This document shows, in pieces, positions 45,692 through 57,540 of a stretch of DNA of 64,000 nt. Numbering within the stretch: position 1 is the first letter of the stretch; every line of letters starts with the position of its first letter. The DNA comes from Dillenia suffruticosa (taxonomy: Eukaryota > Streptophyta > Magnoliopsida > Dilleniales > Dilleniaceae): the NCBI GenBank assembly GCA_033439265.1, contig JAVTVX010000024.1:18398501-18462500 (forward strand). The letters run 5' to 3'. The position numbers were made by a program, and so were the translations under genes. Under the pieces are notes generated by a model, which was given only the letters and a program-made list of their open reading frames with translations, did no database searches and had not been told where the DNA came from.

Positions 45692-46330
45692 ATTTCCCCC
45701 TTTTTCCTGATGATAAAAGTTCAAATATTTATCTAAGACTTCTGATTCTATTGATTCTTATTTTTGAAAATTTATCTTTGAACTATAGTAATTTCACTGT
45801 CATTTCACTATCTGATTCATACTAGATTCATACTGCCATTTATTTTTAGATACCCTATCCATCATCCTTGCATCAACATACCACACTACATTGCACCTCG
45901 TATCATTAGTTTAACCTTGCATTATCTAGCATCATCAATCTAGTACTACACTTTGCGTACTTCACTTTCACTATCAGTTTAGCACACTGCACACTTCACT
46001 TCACCAAACTTGTCCAGCACTGCATTCTACACACATTGCCATATTTTCATCAAACTATACTTCATACACACATTGCAGCTACTACAGTATTTGACCACAC
46101 ACAATGCAGCATACACTATATTTCTAACACTTTAATCACCACATTTTTAACATTTTAATCTTTCTAACACTGTCATATTTTCTCCCCCTTTTTGTTATCG
46201 ATAAAAAGGGTCAAAAATTAGAAGCCACAGACCACGCTTTAATTTTTCTCCATAGACCACAGGTTGCAATGGCACACTGTAACAACTATACTAACAAATA
46301 ATACCGATGACTACATTAGTAAAGTACTCC
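45692..46330 (-). promoter_or_regulatory. S2 3' non-coding region with two polypurine tracts
   Basis: On the minus strand AGGAAAAAGGGGGAAATTG abuts the LTR, and a second AACAAAAAGGGGGAGAAAAT lies near 46183-46203, about 490 bp away. This is the same double pattern as S1. No coding frame is seen. The element is cut at 46330 by the E4 LTR, so its whole coding part is missing. Confidence 0.7.
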
Positions 46331-49300
46331 TATAACACTGACACGCAGTGTACTGTATATTGTACTTCTCATTACTCCATATATGATATATTTTCTTATT
46401 CATATAGAAAATCACTCAGAAATTTTTCTGAGCCAAAATGCCTTAAACGAATTTCGGGCATGCCCTGGGGGGCCAAAAAGGGACCCTTCTAGGCCATCTT
46501 GAAATTTACACGTGCGATTTTAAGTCCAATGAAATTACATGTGTAAAATCACCCTAGAAAGTTAATAAAAGTTGAATTTTGGAAAAGCCATATCGTTTGC
46601 TCGGGAGTGCTCAATGACTACTCGCCGGGGGGTGAGAAATGAGCTCTTGCCGAGCCAAATCAAAATCTACCTATGCGAAATTGCTGAAATTTTGCCAATA
46701 AGCCAAATTTAGGCTAACTAATGATTTTTATAAGTCAAAATGAGATTTTGAGAAATTTGTCAAAACTCGCCCGATAGGATGGGAATTACCCTACTGAGCC
46801 AAAATGAAAGCTACGCATGCAAAATTGATGCCATGTGGTTATACGTGCTAAATTCACTTTAAAAGTGAATGCCTGAGACAAAAAATTGAAATTTAAGCCG
46901 TAACACAAAAGTACTCGGTACCCTAGATTTTCATCTGATAAACCATAAATTTGTGGGTCAAATCAAAATTTGACCGAGCAAACGGTCTTGTTTCTACTCA
47001 AGAACTATATTTTTGGAATTTTCACATAAAACGGAGTCCGTAATGAGATTTCGCGCGTTTTGAGGTCGAGGTCAAATTTTGATCGATTACGGATTTCGTT
47101 CACTCCGAAAGATGTTTGGGTGACCAAACGATCTCAAATTTACATGAAAATAGTGGCATTGGATTCAATACCAAAACCTGGATCCTATGTAAAATTTTAA
47201 AAATTTTCAAGATGAATAGTAATTTCGACCGATCTTGGACCACGAGTCAGAGAATGAATAAGTACAAAGGACAAACAATTAATATCCTTGGAATGTGTGA
47301 AACCATGCCTCTATTGTTGACTTTTGGGGTATTGATGATGTCATCAACCCTAAAACCTATGGCTGAGATTTGGTCTTGGAAAAGTGATCAATGGTTTGAA
47401 TTAAAAGTGGGATAAATGGCCAAGTTTAAAGCAAATCAAGGTCCAATATTACATGATGTGTTAAATTAAATTTAAATAAGTAAATTTGGTCTTTATTCAA
47501 TACCCAAAAATGTGAGGAAGCCTGAGAGAACAAGAGACTTTTCATCTCCTTCAAAAGGACAAAATAAAACTCCATGGCCGTGAGCTTCTAGGCAAGAGGT
47601 AAGTGATTTTTTTTTTCCAAACAACACCCCAATTTTTTTTTCATGGATCATCATCTCTCATGCCAAGGTATAACATATCCAAAAATTAGATCAAACGGAG
47701 AAGTATTGCTTGGTGAAGTTTAAAGGGGCCGAGAGCTTCAAGGGAGAAGGAGATCTGTACTTCTAAGGCTCAAAACATCCTACACATCATAAGGTAAATA
47801 CCCACCACCCTGTAGTATAACATATCTAAAATTCAGGCAAAAAGGAGAAAGTTTGCTCAGAAAACTAGGGTAGACGAATTTGAAGTCATGATAGAATTTT
47901 TGGGTTTTCAAAAGTCTGAACAGGTTATAATGTTTAGGCTATAGCATTTCTGTGCATAGGCAAGTTGAGTGAAATTTGTACACATAAAACTAGGCATACA
48001 GAGCTTTAAAATGAGATAAGAGCCATTGCATTCTGAGTAGAGACGGAGTTTATATGATTTTTCAAAGTTAAGTGTTCTGCATTAATTCCCTATTCAGTCC
48101 TCCATTTTTACCCTGATTTCGGTAGTAACATTAACCTAAGTTTTCAAACCCCTTTCTGATAGATTCAGATCTTATGCTAGTTGAAATAATTGTAGATCCA
48201 TATCTTCGCTTTCCAACGAAGTAAAGATCACCTAAATCCGACCCCTGTGTCAAAAGTTACAGTAATTCTTTTGAAACTCATAAGAGGTCCTCTATTTTCC
48301 AACATTTAAAACAGTAGCATTGCACGACCCCTTTCTAGCCCTTGTTTGCAAAAACACAAAAAAGAAACATTGTATATCTCCCTTGTATCCACCTACTGTG
48401 AAAAGTCCAGCCAAGTCGGCCAAGGGAATCAAGAGTTATACAAAATCTCCCAAAACTGTGCAAAAACGATTCTGTTTCTCGGCCAAAACTTAACAGAGAT
48501 TTAGGTGGCCAATTTCGACCCGGTTGAGGAAGTTATGGTCAATTCCCTAAAATGGCACAAGAATAGAACTTGAAAACTCTAGGTTTGTCTATAACTAAGG
48601 TTGCATCACATTTATATTATTATATACGTATCATATGATTTCTTAAGTGACACATATTCTACATTGTGTTTATAAAGCTTTGTTGGTGATATTGAGGGGA
48701 GCATTTTTTTTGTGTGCCTCAAAATTTGTGCCGGAAGTGGCGTATAACATGTTTTAAAATGCTTTTCAATGCAAGCATGACTTATGATTGTGTGTTATGA
48801 TCTTTGGAATGGATTTATGAAATGTTTTGTGAATCATTGGAGTGTCCACAACATGATTTTATTGTGAAATATGCATCCAAATGATTTAAGAAATGAAAAA
48901 CGTGCCATTGCATCGATATGCATATGATTTTTATGAAATCAATTATGAGAAATGTTCGATATGGTTTGATAAATGTTGGCATCACACGTACATTACGATG
49001 ATATTTGTTATTAGCCGAGGGCCTTTATGCATGCCATGATGATATGATTGATGAGATACGCCCATGAGTTGGGTATGCCGTAGCTACGAAGGACGTTTGC
49101 AGAGGCACCCATTATGTTCAGATACGCTTCTGCATGAGTATCCCTAAATGTCGTATATGATATGGGGACTCAACACGATACTAGTTGGGTTGAACCCAAA
49201 AGGGGGAGGACTAGGTAACGCCCTGATCTAGCACTTGATGAGATCCGTTGCCAACGTTGGGGTAGAAAGCATTTTCTAACTTTTCATATAAAAACCCCCG

Positions 49301-50233
49301 ATACACCTGCCATTGGTCGTGGTCGACCTTTTCTAGAAACTGATTTTGGCATGCTCTATACTTGTGTGATTCGGTTGATATGGATGCATATGTAATTGAA
49401 ATGTATGAAAAAGAATGATTTATGATGAATTGTTTATTATGCACTGTTTACATACATTATGCGAACTTGTGGATTTATTGAATCATTTTGATACTCCATT
49501 TTTCACCAACACATTGAACACACTTATATATACCCTCTCACTTACTGAGTATTCTCCATAATACTCACCCCTCACTTTCTATTCCACAGAGATAGTTATA
49601 GTAGGACGTATTGCGACATAGCAGTGCACGAGGTTTTGTTGGAGACATCGGATCTGGGTATGGTGTTAACCATTCTTCCGCAGGAATGGGTTTAAAGATA
49701 TAGGATGATATATATATATATATTTGTATATTTGGGATTATAGATAGACCATTGTACATGTATATAAAAGGGATGACTGTATGTAAAGAATTATACATAT
49801 TATCGTAACTCTCATTTCATTGTATTGCATTGAGGCATGATTGTACTATTATGTTCAATCACTTTCGAAAACGTGTCATATCTAGGATTGTTTATTAGGT
49901 TAGCTCAGTGCCACCTCTAAATCACAGGAGGAGTGACTGGCGACTGTTCATGCCTTTGATGGGGGCATGGCATGGAGGTCTATAGATAGGACTGGATTAA
50001 CCTTACGTTATTTTGGATGTTGACAGGGATATGGATTGGTTGGTTGTGTTGATTTGCCAGGTTGGCTTTTATACATTGATATGTTATTGATTGACGGGAT
50101 TTTGATATAGGACGGATCTCCAATTTATGGGGAGGTTCTGTCTATTTGTTTGTTGATGGTTGGGAATTTAATGTCAACATTCGGGATAGCGTGGCGGCTG
50201 CTCACTCATTGGATCGAGGACCGGGGCATGACA
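46331..50233 (+). mobile_element. E4 5' LTR (family A-related, 3903 bp)
   Basis: Begins TATAACACTGACACGC (TG decayed to TA) and ends GGGGCATGACA, followed by a primer site. The first third differs from the E2/E3 LTRs, while the shared modules at 49077-49148 and 49245-49350 and the TACTGAGTATTCTCC word near 49540 are kept. A strong donor-like AAGAG|GTAAGTG lies at 47598, after a leader-like CCATGGCCGTGAGCTTC that echoes the E2 LTR. It is separate from the family-B LTRs to its right. Confidence 0.88.
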
Positions 50234-50240
50234 GTTTGGT

Positions 50241-50252
50241 TGGTATCAGAGC
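50241..50252 (+). promoter_or_regulatory. E4 primer binding site
   Basis: TGGTATCAGAGC, an exact 12-base match to the complement of the initiator tRNA-Met 3' end, 7 bases after the LTR. The best primer site of the window. Confidence 0.93.
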
Positions 50253-50403
50253 TCTAGGTTAAGAGCTTTATGTCTATGTAAATCGTTTCCCAAGCATGAA
50301 CATGTCAAAAGTCCTCAATGCATGAGAGTTTCATACAGTCATATATATATATATCCATGCATACCATATCGTCTTAGGTTTATGAGCTCAATTCATTTTA
50401 GGG

Positions 50404-50428
50404 GGTTAGATACGATTCGTATCTAACC
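50404..50428 (+). promoter_or_regulatory. E4 leader stem-loop 1
   Basis: Arms GGTTAGATACG and CGTATCTAACC, loop ATT: 11 perfect pairs. Confidence 0.8.
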
Positions 50429-50480
50429 TAGTATGCCATTTTCTATTGATTCTTAGACCAATGACCTCATTCATTGTAGA

Positions 50481-50505
50481 GAGTTAGTTACTACGTAACT
50501 AACCC
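50481..50505 (+). promoter_or_regulatory. E4 leader stem-loop 2
   Basis: Arms GAGTTAGTTAC and GTAACTAACCC, loop TAC: 10 of 11 pairs, with one A-C mismatch near the base. The acceptor-like CTCCCTTTGCAG follows at 50552-50563, five bases before the gag ATG. Confidence 0.75.
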
Positions 50506-50567
50506 TAATCCTTAAATTATGCCAAACTCTAGAATTATATCTAATGAAAATCTCCCTTTGCAGACTT

Positions 50568-50878
50568 ATGCTGCCTTGACGCGGTAGATCAACGAGACAG
50601 GGAGCTAGACTCACGCCACTCGAGACTCCTCAAGTGCCTAACCCTCCGAGGGAACCTGAGACCCTTGGAGTGCCAGAGGCTGCTTCCTCTTCATAGGTGC
50701 CCCTTGTAGCACCTACTCAGCCGGCTACTATAGTTAAGGTTCCACCACCACCACTCGAGGCATTTAGGCAGGTGTATGAGTGGTACACCTCCCATAGGGT
50801 TCAGATGCCACCCCTACCACCACCAATGGCAGTGTCGATTCCTACGGCAGTGCCTATTCCTCTAGCAACACCCAGGTT
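50568..50878 (+). pseudogene. E4 gag N-terminus
   Basis: The reading from the ATG at 50568 has a TGA within five codons, then RSTRQGARLTPLETPQVPNPP, a stop before VPLVAPTQPAT, and the Pro-rich PPPPLEAFRQVYEWY and QMPPLPPPMAVSIPTAVP. It is homologous to the first ~100 residues of the E3 and E5 gags. At about 50878 it changes without a break in frame into integrase of the family-B array. The gag end of the same element appears to resume at 62545; roughly 0.9 kb of gag is missing. Confidence 0.82.
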
Positions 50879-51690
50879 ACAGGAGGTATTGGGCACTAGA
50901 CTGAATTTCAGGACGGCATATCATCTTCAAACGAACGAATAGTCAGAGAGGACGATACAGATGTTAGAGGACATGCTTAGGGCATGCGTGATTAACTTTC
51001 ATGGTAGCTGGGATCGACACTTGCCACCTGTGGAGTTTGCATACAATAACAGCTACCAGACGAGCATCGGAATGCCTCCATACGAGGCATTGTATGGGAG
51101 GCGATGCCGCACACCTCTGTGTTGGGATAAGGTTGGTGAGAGGCACCTCAGCAGCATCGAGCTTGTTGAGGAGACAAAGGGGAAGGTAAGGACCATCTGT
51201 AAGAGGATGAGGGCTGCCCAGGATCAGCAGAATATGTATGCAGATTGTAGGCGGAGACCACTGGAGTTTCAGGTTGGAGACATGGTATTCTTGAGGAACT
51301 CACCCTTGAAAGGGGTGATCCGTTTCAAGCAACGAAGCAAGCTGAGCTCTAGGTATGTTGGGCCCTTCCGTATTCTTGAGAGGATCAGAAGTGGAACATA
51401 TAGATTGGAGCTGCCAGAGGAGTTGTCACGTATTTACGATATATTCCATGTCTCTATACTTAGGAAGTATATGCCAGATCCCTCACATGTATTGGAGCCT
51501 CCACCAGTTGAGCTACGGCAGGATTTTAGCTTACCTCTACAGCCCGTGGCCATCCTTGACAGATAGATCAGGAGACTGCGGAGCAAGGAAGTTCGTTAGT
51601 TCATGTTTTGTGGCATAGCGACTAGGTCAGGAGGAGACTTGGGAGCCTGAGCAAACGATGAGGGGACAGTATCCCCATCTATTCACTGAG
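50879..51690 (+). pseudogene. Family-B integrase C-terminal half, left end of the E5 array
   Basis: Starts in the integrase core at LQEVLGTRLNF and HLQTNE, followed by a stop. Then 201 open codons: [93 protein letters not shown]. The chromodomain-like end (51600-51690) has a shift and stops. It is nearly the same as 58960-59690 in E5, so this is the 3' part of a second family-B copy sharing the LTR at 51761 with E5. Confidence 0.88.
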
Positions 51691-51742
51691 TAGTTTTCCA
51701 TTCCCTTGTATGGCATTCTTTTAGTTTCGAGCATGAAACTTG

Positions 51743-51760
51743 TTTTAGGGGGTTAGAAAA
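51743..51760 (+). promoter_or_regulatory. Family-B polypurine tract, first copy
   Basis: TTTTAGGGGGTTAGAAAA directly before the LTR at 51761. Confidence 0.85.
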
Positions 51761-54614
51761 TGTAACACCGACTCTCGGTGTATGCTCATGTATCCTACTT
51801 TATCTTTATATATGATAATTTTTCATAAATTCGTTTATAAATTTCATTCAAAAATTTTTCTGATAAAATTCCCCTAGGAAATTTTTGCTCTAATTTTTAG
51901 GCATAAGTAAATAATTTCGAAATGAGCCACAAATGGTCCTATAATGATAAGATATGATTTTGAGAGTGAGAAAATTTTTAAATTTGATAAATAATTATTT
52001 TTAGGGTTAAAATGGCAAAAGTCCAGAAATTTGGTCCGTAAACCTTAATTCGGATCGATTTTGACATACAGGATCAAGACGACCAGATTAAATTTCAAAA
52101 TTGGTCCCATTGGGCCTAATAAGTGATTTTGGGTCTAGCGTGTAATTTTGAGAATTTTTTGGGTCAATTTATAATTTTTATAAGTCTAAGAACTCAATTT
52201 GTAATTAACAAGAATCTAGAAGCAATTTCTCAAAAGATAGGGACTTCAATGCAATAAGATGGTAGACAACAAATTGGACAAGCAGTTAATGCCAAAGCAT
52301 GGTACGGTATGGAATAAAAAAGCAAGCATTTATTGAGGTATGTTGATGATGTACAAACCTTGACTTTTGGGAAATGAAATGTGCTTGTAAAAATTAAAAG
52401 ATTTCAACATCTTTATTTGTTGCACCATGAAGTGGACGTGAGTGAGAGGAAGAAGAGAGGAAAATGTGGAGCTTTCTTCATTCCTTCAAGAGCCAAGAAT
52501 GAAAATGAGTAAGTCCAATCTAGGAGGAGTTTTGGAAGGTAAAGAAATTGAGGTAAATTTTCTGTTTTGTCTTACTTTAGATTTTATTTCTGTCCGTGAC
52601 TTCACCTTTCTTTTATACAGTTAGAATTTGAAAATGCTCTAGTTAAGTAAATTGTAGATCCAAGTCTTATCCTTCCAACGAGATAATTAGATATCTGTAC
52701 CAAAAGTTATGGCATTTTTCCTGAAGCATGATAGAAAGTTGTTCTGTTTCGGACTATAAAATCAGTGTGTACAAACGTACCATTTCCAACTCTATTTTGG
52801 AGAAACTCAAAACATAAAAGTTGTAGATATTTTTCTTGTCTACCACATATTATAATTTCAGCCAAAACGCAAGAGGGAATCAAAAGTTATATTGTTTTTC
52901 CTAAAGGTGTATTGGCAGAAATTTTGTTTCCAACTGAAAACTGCCTGTTCTAATCATGATTTATTTCAACCACTTTATCGGCCTAATTGAGTGAAACTTA
53001 AAACATGAAAATTGTAGATCTGTGTCTTGGGAATGACATGTTAAAATGTCAATAAGTTTTGATAAGTAGAATAAAAGGTATAGTTTCTGCACAAAAATTG
53101 GACAGAAGTTGAAATTGGAATGCGACTGAAACAAAGTGAGGATTTCTGGGAATTCTGTGATGTGAATTTGAGAAAGTGTATAAAATGAAAGTTATAGGTC
53201 ATGAAGTTACCTATAACATGTCACAATTTCGCTTGGAATGAAGTTTTGTGCAAAACGTTATAGCTTATTTCCCATGACTACGCAGGTTTGAAAATCTACG
53301 GATTGATTTTCTTCATAAGAGTTATTTGATTTGAACGAGGGGAGCACTTGATTTACGATTCGTGGTAATATTGGGGAGTGCGTTACCCTCCCCCAAATAG
53401 TGAGTGGGACTTTGACATCTGCTACTAATTGGAAAATCCTGTTTTAAATGCTTTTTATCGCACGATTTCAAATGTGTGATAAATTGAGCTTTCGGATTTT
53501 CATATATGCTTTACACATATTTTGTGACCATTGAAGTGTCCCAATTACTTGACTTGTTTGATATGCATCCATGCACTTTCACAAATGATATTGTGTCACT
53601 TTTTCATAACATGTGGTATTTATATGATTTTCATATCTATTGGCACACGGTTTTATATAACCTGGATTTGAACATGTGATTGGGTTGTATGCCCTGTGAT
53701 GATTCCACGCTTTGCGCTTGGTGCCCACCATTTCCCTGCCGTATAGCAATGTTCCGTAGCTACGAAGGATATTTTGTAGAGGCACTCGTTGTGCCTGGAC
53801 ATGCTTTGGCCAGAGCTATCCCCCAAATGTCGGATCTATGTTGATGATTGTACTTGTGATATTTATGGGCTTGTTGGATTAGCCTGCGGCCAACATTGGG
53901 GTAGAGAGCTATTGTTTTTACATACATGCATTGTGAAAACCCCCAATGCGCCCATCATTGGTTGAGGTAGACCCTTGGCGGGAATATTTCATTGGCCGAG
54001 TATTCATGACATTGATGTAAATATTAGATGCATAGCTTGATTTCTGATGTATACATATGATATATGGTTTTGAAATGATATGATCGGTTTGCACACTGTG
54101 GATTTTATTACCTTATGCTTTGACACTCCAAGTTCACACCGATATTAATAGTATGATGTCAATCGTCTCACTTACTGAGTACCATCCCTCTTTAGGTACT
54201 CACCACTTACTTTCCCATCATACAGGTTTAGTCTTGAACTGAGGGCTAGTAGAGCTTTGATTTCGTTGGACATTTCGGAGACACTAGGCTTGGGTACTGT
54301 TTCTCACTCTTCTGCGGTAATCATTTGAGGTTATTGTTATATTTGGAGCATTTAGTTAACCATTGTATTTATATACTTATGATGATTATATTATACTTAT
54401 ATTGACTTGTGAAAATGATAACTCTCATTTGATTTGAGATATTGATGCATTGAGGCACATTGTGATGACTTGGGAATTGATTTGGTCTGTGATACATTAG
54501 ATTTGATATTGTTATTAGCCTTACGTGTCTTGATACGCGAAACATTGTGCTTGTGTATTGAGGTGTTGCGGCGGTTGTTGCATGCTTGGCTCAGGGGCAG
54601 GTCGGGGTGTGACA
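51761..54614 (+). mobile_element. Family-B LTR, shared centre of the array (2854 bp)
   Basis: TGTAACACCGACTCTCGG...GGGGTGTGACA. It has a polypurine tract on its left and a decayed primer site on its right. It is thus both the 3' LTR of the left partial copy and the 5' LTR of E5, the signature of a tandem array made by recombination. It keeps about 148 bp (around 51897-52045) missing from the right-hand LTR. Shared modules lie near 53753-53828 and 53885-54000. Donor-like sites occur near 52509 and 52553. Confidence 0.9.
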
Positions 54615-54621
54615 ACTCAAT

Positions 54622-54634
54622 TTGTATCAAAGCT
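54622..54634 (+). promoter_or_regulatory. E5 primer binding site (decayed)
   Basis: TTGTATCAAAGCT, against TGGTATCAGAGCT expected. It is in the right place, 7 bases after the LTR. Confidence 0.75.
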
Positions 54635-54781
54635 CTTGGTTAGAGCGATGTTTTATGAAACGATTTTGAATATATTCCCAAGTATTTGGTATTCAAATCC
54701 TGAATGCATGAGAAAAGTTACATTATAGTCATGAAATCCCAATACATGGTCATAGGCAGATGAGTTCATCCGATATTAGGG

Positions 54782-54806
54782 GGTTAGATACGGGCCGTAT
54801 CCAACC
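54782..54806 (+). promoter_or_regulatory. E5 leader stem-loop 1
   Basis: Arms GGTTAGATACG and CGTATCCAACC, loop GGC: 10 of 11 pairs, one A-C mismatch. Confidence 0.75.
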
Positions 54807-54856
54807 TAACGTATCATTTACATTGATTTATAAACCAATTGTTCATTCATTTTAAG

Positions 54857-54881
54857 GGGTTAGTTATGCCATAACTAACAT
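54857..54881 (+). promoter_or_regulatory. E5 leader stem-loop 2
   Basis: Arms GGGTTAGTTAT and ATAACTAACAT, loop GCC. The closing pair is T-A where E2 and E4 have C-G, so pairing is kept by a double change. The two outermost pairs are weak (G-A, G-U). Confidence 0.75.
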
Positions 54882-54928
54882 TAATCCTTACATTTCTGCC
54901 TGATTTGTATCTTTTTCCTCACATAAGT

Positions 54929-56324
54929 ATGATGACTAGGCGAGGCACTCGTTTTGGTCCTACTGAGCCCACGAGCGCACCGGAGGACGCGTCTTCTTTG
55001 CACGCTCCTCTTATAGTACCTACTCCACCGGCTACTACAGCTGCAGGTCCACCACCACCACTGGACACTTATAGACAGGTGTTTGAGTGGTACACAGCAC
55101 ATGGCATTCAGATGCCACCTCCACCACCAGCACCGATGGTCGCGTCGACTCCTAAGGCCATGCCACCTCCAGTTGTACCAAATCCACCACCAGCAGTTGG
55201 TCCTTCCACTGTTTCAGGACCTGACACTACCTCCTCCACCTTGAGACGCATTCACGAGCTGACCCAGCTGGTGAAAGAGGCGAGGCAGTTAGGCTACACA
55301 GAGTTTTTGGGGATGGATGATCCCACAGCAGCGAAGTATTGGATCAACCGCCTTGCAGAGTGTTGACTGATCTGGGCTTGAGTGAGGAGTTCAGATTAAA
55401 AGTGGAAGAGAGGTTGCTAGATGGTGACACCCTTATTTGGTGGGAGGTGGTCAGTGATGATGCCACTAAGCCCCTGAGTTGGGAAGATTTCCTATGGGAG
55501 TTTGATCGCAGATATTTTCTGGAGTTTCAGCAAGACCACAAGAGGGTGGAATTCTTGCACTTATGACAGGGCACACGATGGGTCATGGAGTACGAGACTG
55601 AGTTGAGGAGACTAGCTGCGTTTGCCCCAGACTTGGCGATGCCAAAGTAGTTAAGGTTCAAGTTTGAGGATGACCTCAACTTGACTATCAGAAAATATAT
55701 GAAAGTTACTCCTGGTCTCTCCTTTGCAGAGATAGTTGACTTGGCACACCGGGCGGAGGGGATCATCCGTGCGGAGGGCCGGTAGCGCGAGAGTAAGGAG
55801 TAGAGGAAGAAGAGGCTCGGGTCTTTTATGGGCCAGAGCTCGAAGAAGGGCAGGACCTCAGGATTTCACAGAGGTCCTTCTCAGCAGAGACAGACACAGT
55901 TTGGGCAGGGATCACAATCCCAGGGGTTCAGAGCACCAGCCCCTAGCGCCAGCACTCAGATGACAGTTCCGCAGCATCCTTTTGTCGCCGATGCAGTAGG
56001 CACCACCCATTCGGAGCATGCAGAGTCCCAGTTACCTGTTTCCAGTATAAGAAGCAAGGGTACATACGAAGTTAGTGCCCAGATATGAGAATGGGTGGTC
56101 AAACAGACTCGGTTCAGTCGAGCATTCCATAAGGAGGACAGTAGGGAGCACCTGCTCATTCTAGCCACACAACTCCGTATACAACAGTTGGGAGTAGCAT
56201 GGAACCAGGATCATCGCAGCAGCGGCTGAGGGCTCAGGCCTGAGTGTATGCGATGAATCAGGAGGATGCGCAGACATATCCTGACGTGGTTATTGGTACC
56301 CCTCCTACTGATCCTCCTGTTTAG
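54929..56324 (+). pseudogene. E5 gag (broken)
   Basis: Starts MMTRRGTRF at 54929, just after the acceptor-like TTTTTCCTCACATAAG. Pro-rich region, then IHELTQLVKEARQLGYTEFLGMDDPTAAKYWINR to 55366, and a shift into RVLTDLGLSEEFRLKVEERL, LIWWEVVSDDATKPLSWEDFLWEFDRRYFLEFQQ. A stop follows FLHL (CAG expected). Later come MEYETELRRLAAFAPDL, a TAG before LRFKFEDDLN, and VTPGLSFAEIVDLAHRAEGI. The zinc-knuckle region near 56030-56070 is too decayed to read. The end is VVIGTPPTDPPV and TAG at 56322-56324. Confidence 0.87.
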
Positions 56325-56425
56325 AGGCTTACTATGTTGGTTGTATATACATTTTGATATATCTATGAGCAAATATCTATTTTCTTCTATATTACTATTA
56401 ATCTCTTTTACTTCTCTCACATTAG
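56296..56425 (+). other. Candidate gag-pol intron of E5 (130 bp)
   Basis: GT at 56296 follows ATT-G. AG at 56424-56425 follows the pyrimidine-rich CTCTTTTACTTCTCTCACATTAG. The gag stop lies inside. Here the join is out of frame by one base, which a single deletion near 56430 would explain, since the next codons otherwise match. Confidence 0.45.
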
Positions 56426-57540
56426 GAGTATAAAAATTTGGGGAGTCAATGCTCGTGTTCTCATTGACATCGGGTCGAATTATTCATAGGTGAGAGTGAC
56501 TTTTGCCCACCAGTTGGGTAAATCCTTATCGCCACTTGATGAGAAGATATTGGTTATCACTTCTCTTAGTGAGCAGCTACTTAGAGACTCAATCTACAGA
56601 GGGACCGAGGTCATGATTGGAGACGCCGTACTTGAGGTAGACTTGATTCCCTTGATATGTCAGATTTTGATGCCATCCTAGGGATGGATTGGTTGAGCAC
56701 GCTCTGAGTCTCCATTGATTGGTTCACCAAGGAGGTAGAGTTTTGAAAATAAGAAAGATAACCTTTGAAGTTTTCCGGCAAGAGGCGAGTGTTACCTCGC
56801 TATGTGATATCGGTGATGGAAGCCTAGAGACTGATACGTCGGGGCTACACGGCATACCTGGCTCATATTGTAGACACTACCATTGAAGGGCCGAAGCTTG
56901 AGGATGTCCCGGTGGTACAGGATTTTCTAGACGTATTCCATGAACAGCTACCTGGATTACTACTAGTTCAGGAGTTTGATTTCGATTTAGCTCCAGGGAC
57001 AGCTCCCATATTTATTCCGCCATACAGAATGGCACCAGCAGAGCTTAGAGAGATCAAGGTCCAACTACAGGAGTTATTGGACAAGGGTTTTATCCGTCCG
57101 AGCACTTCGCCTTGAGGTGATCCGGTGTTGTTTGTAAAGAAGAACGGGACCCTACGGCTTTGTGTAGATTATTAAACAAGGTCACTATCAAGAACTGATA
57201 TCCACTGTCGTGGATTGATAACTTGTTTGATCATCTTCAGGATGTGAGGGTTTTCTCGAAGATCGATCTTTGATCCGAATATCATCAGTTGCAGATTAGA
57301 GTCGAGGATGTGCCCAAAACTGCATTCCGTACCCGATATAGGCACTATAAGTTCCTGGTCATGCCGTTTGGGCTGATCAATGCACCAGCGGCCTTTATGG
57401 ATCTGATGAATCGGGTTTTTCATGACTATTTGGATCGATTCGTCATTGTATTCATCGATGACATCTTGGTGTACTCACGGGATGATGAGGAGTATACGCA
57501 GCACCTTAGGGTGATTCTATAGATTCTCCGTGAGCGGCAA
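56426..57540 (+). pseudogene. E5 protease and reverse transcriptase (broken)
   Basis: The protease box reads VLIDIGSNYS: the Thr of Asp-Thr-Gly is Ile (ACC to ATC), and a stop follows. SPLDEKILVIT and MIGDAVLEVDLIPL are readable, then a shift near 56655. RT: VVQDFLDVF, FIPPYRMAPAELREIK, LLDKGFIRPSTSP and TGA. The D-Y-R-Q-L-N motif has lost two codons near 57170. FSKIDL is followed by TGA at 57271-57273, then [41 protein letters not shown] and an intact catalytic [10 protein letters not shown] near 57455. This is the best RT palm of the window. Confidence 0.88.
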
